64,000 bases of DNA from Fasciola hepatica (Eukaryota > Platyhelminthes > Trematoda > Plagiorchiida > Fasciolidae), in the NCBI GenBank assembly GCA_948099385.1, contig CANUEZ040000047.1:29902501-29966500 (forward strand). The letters run 5' to 3'. The position numbers were made by a program, and so were the translations under genes. Each line of letters starts with the position of its first letter. Position 1 is the first letter of the stretch. The notes beneath the pieces were generated by a model. The model saw only the letters and a list, made by a program, of their open reading frames with translations, made no database searches and was not told the DNA's origin. This document shows positions 57,831-64,000 of the stretch, in pieces.

Positions 57831-58519
57831 ATGTGTATCTTTGTACTGTGCTTGAGAGAGTGCTACTCCGCGATCTCATTGCACGTTATGGCTGAAGACC
57901 ACACCATTGATTATGATAAAACTAGAATCTTCTGACGGGATTTCCTTACACACGTTCAGCCTCCATACGCCGTCCAACCGTCCAGCATACATGTCTCAAC
58001 CGAAACGAAGAGGCAGAGATTTCAGTCATATGGATGGCACTACGATCACTGAAGCATAAATGTCCCCAAGGTCACAACGTTCCAAATGACCCCGCCGCCA
58101 CTGAGGAAACAGAGATCCATGTCCCACACCCACACCCACGGCAAACCTACACACACACACACAAACACACACACGCCCACATGCATACTGTCAAACACAA
58201 AACGTTTGACGCCCAGTGGTTACGGTTATTATCCCATGATCATCCAAGTGTAAGTTGGTAGGTTACTAGCGCTAACCGAAACGTTGACTGACTACCGTCT
58301 TCTCCAACAACACTATCACCGAACAATAAACACTTGCCTATCACATACAACATGGACCATCGTTGTTCCCACACAATCAGAACTGATCTCAGCTTGAATG
58401 CAATAACCGTTCACAATATTCTTTGAAATTGTACAAAATGTTTTAAATTAGCAAAAGTTCTCCTCCATCGATTGCATTCACACACAATGTCTAGAAAATG
58501 TTCCATCAGGATGGATGAA
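57831..58519. other. No gene; contains a (CA)n run
   Basis: Includes a (CA)n-rich tract at 58,149-58,174. The plus frame across it (58,034-58,261) is low complexity. Nothing else recognised. Confidence 0.4.
58149..58174. repeat. (CA)n microsatellite
   Basis: Interrupted by one AA. Flanked by further CA-rich sequence on both sides (58,125-58,195). Confidence 0.9.
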
Positions 58520-58640
58520 GTCGATTGGTCGGTGGGTTAGAGAAGTTCCATTCATTTATTCACTCATCTGAAGTTCAGCAGTGAAGATTCACTTGTCTTC
58601 GACGCTGGTTACCGAGTACTTTGTACCTGTAAGTCCCTAG
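58520..58640. repeat. Diverged repeat related to 40,120-40,290
   Basis: See the entry at 40,120 for the shared runs. Confidence 0.45.
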
Positions 58641-60299
58641 GAATTCCCGTTGATGTGCATAATAATCACCGAACAGTTATCCGCAGACTAAGGTAAAGCA
58701 AATAAGAGTGAACGAAAATATAAAAGACATATTACTCTCCAAGTTATTTTTTATTATCATTTGATCGAAATAACACACTTATTCGCAATCAGAACAAACT
58801 TTGCATTACTTCTTTGGCTTTTAGCGGTGATCCGGCCATTGATCGTGAAGATGAATTGATTTACATCAAACTAAATTTGATTCCAACAATGGAGGAGTAA
58901 AATCTCTCAGCACTGATATATCGTTGCGGACCCGGACATTCAGTAGGCAGTCTAAGAAAAGCACATCTCTTATCCCTGCTCAACTGCACGGAGGATATCA
59001 GGGGCCGGAGTGAAGCGTTGGCAGACTAACTGCTTTGTTTTCCAATGAAGCTGGTGCTTGACGAAAGACGTTTACTGTATTCATATCAAAGTATTTCATT
59101 CATCTGGGAAAAAGATTGATGTAAATTGACCAGATTCCAGACTGTGCTTTGAAAAATCTCGTGTACTATCAAAAATGATTCAAATTATCAGCGGTGATAA
59201 AACGTCCTTAGCCACGCCATCGCCTTCGAAAAATTACTGATTTGGCTCAGTAAATGGCGCACTCGCTATTGTTAACAACTTGATAGATATTATTTGAAAG
59301 CTTTCGCAGAGGCAAAATGCAGCGAAAGAGGAAAAATCCGATGTTTGGTTTCCATAGTATTAGGGGCCTGTCTGAATGAGGACAGATGGTTCTGTTGACC
59401 TTCGACCTCCGGCATGCATTGTTCTGTGGTTTGACGACTGACACATGAACTTACCATTCCATTCGGGTACACTCGAGTCGCCAATACGGTTGTGTTTTGC
59501 GTCTCTCGTCTGGACTGCACTGGAAATTTATCACATAATAATCATCATTTACATTAATTTAAATCACTTGATATATATTTGCCATCATGTTATCCGTTCG
59601 GTATTCATCCGGACAAATTTGGAATTACTCTATCCATCAAACCCTTTCAAATAGTGAAAGGCATTTCAGGCTTCTTTGAATTTGATTTCCCATGGACTAA
59701 TGTTTATCGCCTAACTCCAGTTTGATCGTTCCTGTAAGCCGCGAGTAAGATTGAGAAATACCGGACTACACTGAATGCTGCAAAACTGGTCTATCTTTGT
59801 CTGGCACAGTCAACGAGCTCCAGTTCAGACACGAGCACAAGGTGTGTATGGTTCGTAATGACATATACCACTACCAATCTATCCGGGCTTACTATCCGTG
59901 GTTTATTTTGGGTCAACACCTCTTGAACGGTGAAATCCGTCACTCGGTTCACGATGGACTACAAGAATGGTGTTCTCTCCACTGTAGGGCCCCAATAAAA
60001 CAAGGCAATAACTTGCCTGCCTCAATACTAGTATGTAGTCTGAATTGTCTGTGAAGTGTTAATCGGGATGACTTACACTGATGAACCCTCGGTGGGTATG
60101 AGGTGTGGATTATTTTTCGTCCAATCAAAGCTTCTAGTTGACCGCAGTTCGAAGAGTTATATTTGACAGAAGCCTCGCGCAGACTGGCACGTTGACCTCC
60201 AATAAATCAATACTGAAAAAACTCAGGTTCCCATGATCTAAAAGAGGAACATCCGTCAAAGAGATGACAGAAGAAATGAAAATCCAGGAAATATTTGGA
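58641..60299. other. No recognisable gene
   Basis: Minus frames at 59,247-59,520 and plus frames at 59,445-59,654 and 59,797-60,054 show no family resemblance. Confidence 0.3.
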
Positions 60300-62460
60300 T
60301 ACTCGAGTCTTGTCTGCACAAGTTAATACCAGATGGAACCATACAATCTGATATTTTCCATTCGTATCCAGCCTATTCTCCCACTGATATCCTCAGTCGT
60401 GGAGGAGTTGTCGTCACTTGTGTTAACCGAAACAAATTCAGTTTTCCCATACTCAGCTAAAAAGCTCAACTGTCATTTCGTAGAATACAAATCACATTTC
60501 TTAGTGAGTTTTGCCCGATACTCATCGGAAATATTTACTTTGCACCCAGCACATCATTATGTGAATTGCACAATTTTTCCCACTTTCTGTCTATCTCAAT
60601 TACTGCACGAATGAGCGAACCTGCTTGCACGTTCATCGACGCGACATTACATTCCTTTGCTAGATAAATTTGGTACGTTCCCCCTCCACAAGTGAGAAAT
60701 AACCAATCATAATCTTCAAAACGAGATCACAAGGATTTAGTGTTCAAAAACGTGCACCCTGGGAAGCGTTCATATCTGCTTACGGCAATGCACAGTAGGA
60801 CCCACCGGTACACCACATTAAGAAGACCTTCTAGAACAATGAATCTAATGCATTGTTTATCCAACAATTTGATAAAGCTAAGGTTCCTGATTACCTCAAC
60901 CGATATTTCCGTGTCGTCAAATCTCAACAGTTCTGTCTTCTGTGAACATGTCACTGATTACCTCAGTTTTGCCTCATTCGTTGTTGCTCAGTTGAAGCTG
61001 TCTTTAGCCAAAATGATTGATATTCTTCACCAACACATAAATGACTGTGAAGAAAGAATGAATAGAACTACAAATATGAACACAAAACACAAATCACAAA
61101 TTTACTGAATTAATCGGACCTGAAGTTAAACACACGAAATAGTTGCATATAGATACTAAAATACGAAACATTACTTGTCGCAGCAAGTAAAACACCTCTA
61201 AGACCGTAATTAAAGAAACCTAAATGGAAACAGTGATGTTGAAGAACTCAACTCTGATTTTGGCTGTGTATCGCGGTGCACTCTCAAGCCAATTCTCAAC
61301 AACTCATCTCATCCATCAACTATCGAACTCTCTATGTGAAGGTAAATGAAGTTCCTGGTCCAGATGAGCTACCACCTGTTTTAGTCAAAGAGTGTGCTCA
61401 GACCAGCCAACTTCTGCCATGATCTTCTAGCAATCAGGACATTCCTTTATATTTGGAGATTGGCCAAAGTAACACTCGTCCTCGAAAACGAAGATGAGTA
61501 GTACCACTCTGTCGCCTGCGTTTTTGTGACTCCCGAACTGCTCGAGAGACCTTCGCTACTACAGGTGAACAGCGGATCTGTTGAAGAAAATTCACGCCAG
61601 TTTGCATATAACATTTTGCGCTCTACACTTGACGTCGTAACTTTTACAGTTCATTCAGTAGTTTCGGCTTCAGACAGAAAACGTAGGACTATCTCAATTG
61701 TGTTTTTAAACTAGAAATTGCATTTAATTGCCTCGATCAATTAGCATTACTCAGTATGCTCTACTTTATTGGTGTTTACTCAAAAGCCCACAGGTCAAGT
61801 TAAAACTATTTCACTGATCGAAGGCATGTCACTTAATTCCACTGGAAACATTCATCTCTTTCAGTTGGCTCTCGTGTATTGTGAAATAAAATTTTTCCAT
61901 TTTTTGCTTTTCTTTGTATGGTAAACAACTGCCAAACCTATCTATATTCATCGGCTTTAAATATGCGGACGATGTGGTTTAGGGTGTGGGTTACCAACAC
62001 CTAAAGGAATTTCACAAATCCGGATCAATCTGAATGAAGTTGTAAACCGGTGTTCATTCCGCTCCCCTGCACTGAATGCTTCCAAAAGTAAGGGTGTATT
62101 ATCTTCCTTACTTTATAATAAACCACATAGAACCATCACTAACAGGTTTTGTCTCCTACTTGCGAAAAATGAACCCATACCAATATCACCGACATTTAAA
62201 TCACTCGATATTACAGTATCGTACAATCTTTCATGAACCATGCACGTTCATTAGAAATTTTGTAAAGTTAGAAAATTATCAATTTTCTCTTGCCGTTTGA
62301 GATTGCTTTTGGTCCACTCTCATTTAATTTTTAATGTGTGATTGCATGACGTCTTCCACACTGGTTGTACTACTCTCCAGTTGATTTCCCTACTAGTTAT
62401 CATCAGCGATAAACAATTCAATGCTTGAGGGAAACTTACTTCCAAAATACTTTCAGACAT
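60300..62460 (+). mobile_element. CR1/Jockey-like LINE, copy 2
   Basis: The section 61,090-62,460 is collinear with 800-2,247: a 'VPGPDELPP' block near 61,350, LDVVTFTVHSVVSASDRK near 61,630, a palm relic near 61,960, and a '...FVSYLRKMNPYQYHRHLNHSILQY'-type end near 62,140-62,220 (shortened here). Upstream, 60,340-60,560 reads in another frame 'SDIFHSYPAYSP...RGGVVV' and later 'NIYFAPST', weakly resembling a LINE endonuclease ('GGGVxIYV', 'YRPP'). That part is not in copy 1 and is less certain. Stops and shifts are frequent. Confidence 0.6.
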
Positions 62461-62869
62461 CAATCATCCTCTGCAAAACGAAATTTAAAAACCTGTGTCT
62501 ACATCACGTACGCTCAAATATCAATTTTCTATTTACTCACACATCTGCACATCGTAATTCTGTTTTGCCATATCATGCTCGTCTACCTACCTCAGCACTG
62601 ACGTACGAAACTGTTTAAATGGATGAAAACTGTCACAATTCATACGCATTTCACGACTTCGTAGTTCTTCACTCACAGATATGGTGCAAATGCTGAGAGT
62701 CCATGCGATGGAGAGTTCAAAACGTTTATTGACTGACTTGAGTTGACTTTACTTTACTTGACTTTACCAGACTAATTTATAAATTATGCATCAAACATTT
62801 AGTGATACAGGTAAATCTTTATGAATACCAAGTGTTTTGCCCAAATACTATTCAATTACTTCTCTTCTG
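62461..62869. other. Sequence between LINE and PLE
   Basis: Not alignable with the equivalent interval of the left copy (2,248-3,770), which holds a different LINE. Contains the pentamer run at 62,735-62,766; otherwise nothing. Confidence 0.3.
62735..62766. repeat. GACTT/TTACT pentamer run
   Basis: Imperfect TTGACT/TTTAC units, in the same sense as the RTE tail at 33,041-33,056 and the run at 2,245-2,272. Possibly the tail of a minus-strand RTE that has otherwise been lost. Confidence 0.5.
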
Positions 62870-64000
62870 ACCGTTGATTGGTCAAAATGTTTTCCACGCG
62901 CAACAAAATTTCTTTGTGAACCACGTGAATTGCTCGTGAATTGCCGTCTCGAGCGTCTCCTGTTCCCCTTTTGCCTGGACGTTTTGAAGCCTTGTTAAAC
63001 TCTCTAGACTCTATGGTCGGTTTTCCAACAATTGGAGGACTGCTATAATTATTGTTTGTTGATTTGTTCTGCTGTGTGCGCAGTAAAGCTGTTGTGATCC
63101 AGATGTGCCTCGCTAATAAGTTGTTCATGGCTTTACATATTTGTGTTTGTTGTAGTTCAGACTGTTGGTTGCCATCATGTTCAGATCACTTAGCTTAGCC
63201 TTTTTAATCGTAAACGTTTCATCACCAGTCGAGGTGACACAGTCGAGGTCAGTGCATGTGCTCTGTTGGCAGTGATATTCATCATTTAAAGGTTAGTCAT
63301 TAGTCCTAAACTAGAGCTGTGTAGACAACATCCTGCCCAAGGCTGGAAATTTGTTTTCCTCTTGGTCTTGTAGCAAGCAGGCTGTTGGCAGCCGTAAGTG
63401 TAAGTGTAAAATCCAGTTGATACACTTACTGAGCCTTTGCGCTCATGGAGTTTTCTGTGTTTTTGTATTTTGCAGATTGAACAGGAGCAACTCCCACGGA
63501 AGACACTGATCCTTGCATATTAAAGCCCGTACTAAACTGACATTGATATTTGACGGCTCACATTCTGTGCTGCGTACTGCTCTTTTCACTTTTGATATTT
63601 GTATTCGCGGAGATTCTGTTCTCAGAAAGTTTGAGTGGGAAAACTTCAGATTCAGTAATACGAGCTGTATGATTTGGGTCCGCGAATTATACTTCTGACA
63701 TTCATATTTAGGTAAACCGTTCGGCATTCATTCGACTGTGCACGTGATCCAATTCATTATGTCTTTTAATCAAATTGTTTGGAGAGTGTCAGGCTTACAA
63801 AAACTTCTCTCCGTGCCCCGTGGATTCCTGATCCAGAATTTTAATCTCATCCAGATTGAACTCGTGTCCTCATTGTTCCTTATGTCAACAAATGTGGGAG
63901 AGAATGGGTCATGTCTTTTCGTAGTCAGGTAATGCTCGTGCAGTCGAGTGAACAATTTTCTCCCGGTTTGACCAATGTAGCATTTGTTGCAGTCCGTACA
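62870..64000 (-). mobile_element. Penelope-like element 3' end, copy 3, with GIY-YIG endonuclease (runs off the window)
   Basis: Reading down from 64,000: the frame opens with CTDCNKCYIGQTGRKLFTRL, the canonical start of the PLE GIY-YIG domain (here YIG in CYIGQT; the GIY part becomes 'CTDCNK'), then HEHYLTTKRHD equivalents. Near 63,850-63,700 other frames give FNLDEIKILDQES and a C-terminal 'SPNNLIKRHNELDHVHS', matching 'NxRHIxLxxxY'. 63,690-62,870 is the terminal repeat shared with 3,770-4,490 and, in part, 23,360-23,690. This is the most complete endonuclease of the three copies but has frameshifts and a stop. The RT would lie beyond the right end of the window. Confidence 0.75.

Overview
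This window is eukaryotic, repeat-dominated DNA. I found no intact protein-coding gene, rRNA gene or functional tRNA gene. Frames stay open only for short distances, microsatellites are common ((TA)n, (GAT)n, (TAGA)n, (CA)n), and almost every recognisable protein motif belongs to a broken transposable element. The mixture is Penelope-like elements (PLEs) with a GIY-YIG domain, BEL/Pao and Ty3/Gypsy LTR elements, CR1-like and RTE-like LINEs, a Tc1/mariner-type DNA transposon and tRNA-derived SINEs. Together with a decayed rhodopsin-type receptor that recalls flatworm orphan receptors, it suggests a large, repeat-rich flatworm genome, most likely a trematode. That taxonomic placement is inference from family resemblance, not a search result.

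Layout. 0.8-3.5 kb: CR1-like LINE pieces. 3.8-4.85 kb: 3' part of a minus-strand PLE. 4.87-6.2 kb: two blocks of a duplicated segment. 6.75-8.3 kb: plus-strand BEL/Pao gag, protease and reverse transcriptase (RT). 11.87-12.18 kb: a near-perfect palindrome. 12.47-14.27 kb: minus-strand Ty3/Gypsy gag, protease and RT. 17.0-19.1 kb: an LTR-like promoter and a two-copy tandem repeat. 21.1-22.9 kb: SINE/MITE-like repeats and a stray DNA-transposon end. 23.36-26.25 kb: second copy of the 3.8-6.2 kb segment, split by a 1.1 kb insertion. 26.25-28.43 kb: two PLE fragments facing each other. 28.9-31.0 kb: CR1-like LINE. 32.1-35.5 kb: an unclassified repeat interrupted by a minus-strand RTE LINE; the uninterrupted relative is at 47.24-48.4 kb. 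37.64-38.67 kb: receptor pseudogene. 41.03-43.04 kb: a PLE RT fragment between long inverted repeats. 44.95-45.38 kb: an inverted-repeat element. 49.93-50.29 kb: (GAT)n array. 52.38-52.58 kb: tRNA-derived SINE. 54.2-56.3 kb: a DDE transposon with terminal inverted repeats over 300 bp, and a smaller relative at 57.1-57.8 kb. 60.3-62.46 kb: second CR1 copy. 62.87-64.0 kb: a third PLE 3' end running off the window.

The pieces do not work together as a pathway. The useful signal is historical: related copies inside one window act as controls for each other. They define insertion boundaries and target-site duplications, and they show which deletions happened independently. The best leads are the 1.1 kb unidentified insertion at 24,021-25,119, the RTE insertion with its paralogous empty site, the DDE transposon with long TIRs, the 11.9-12.2 kb palindrome, and the inverted-repeat-flanked PLE.
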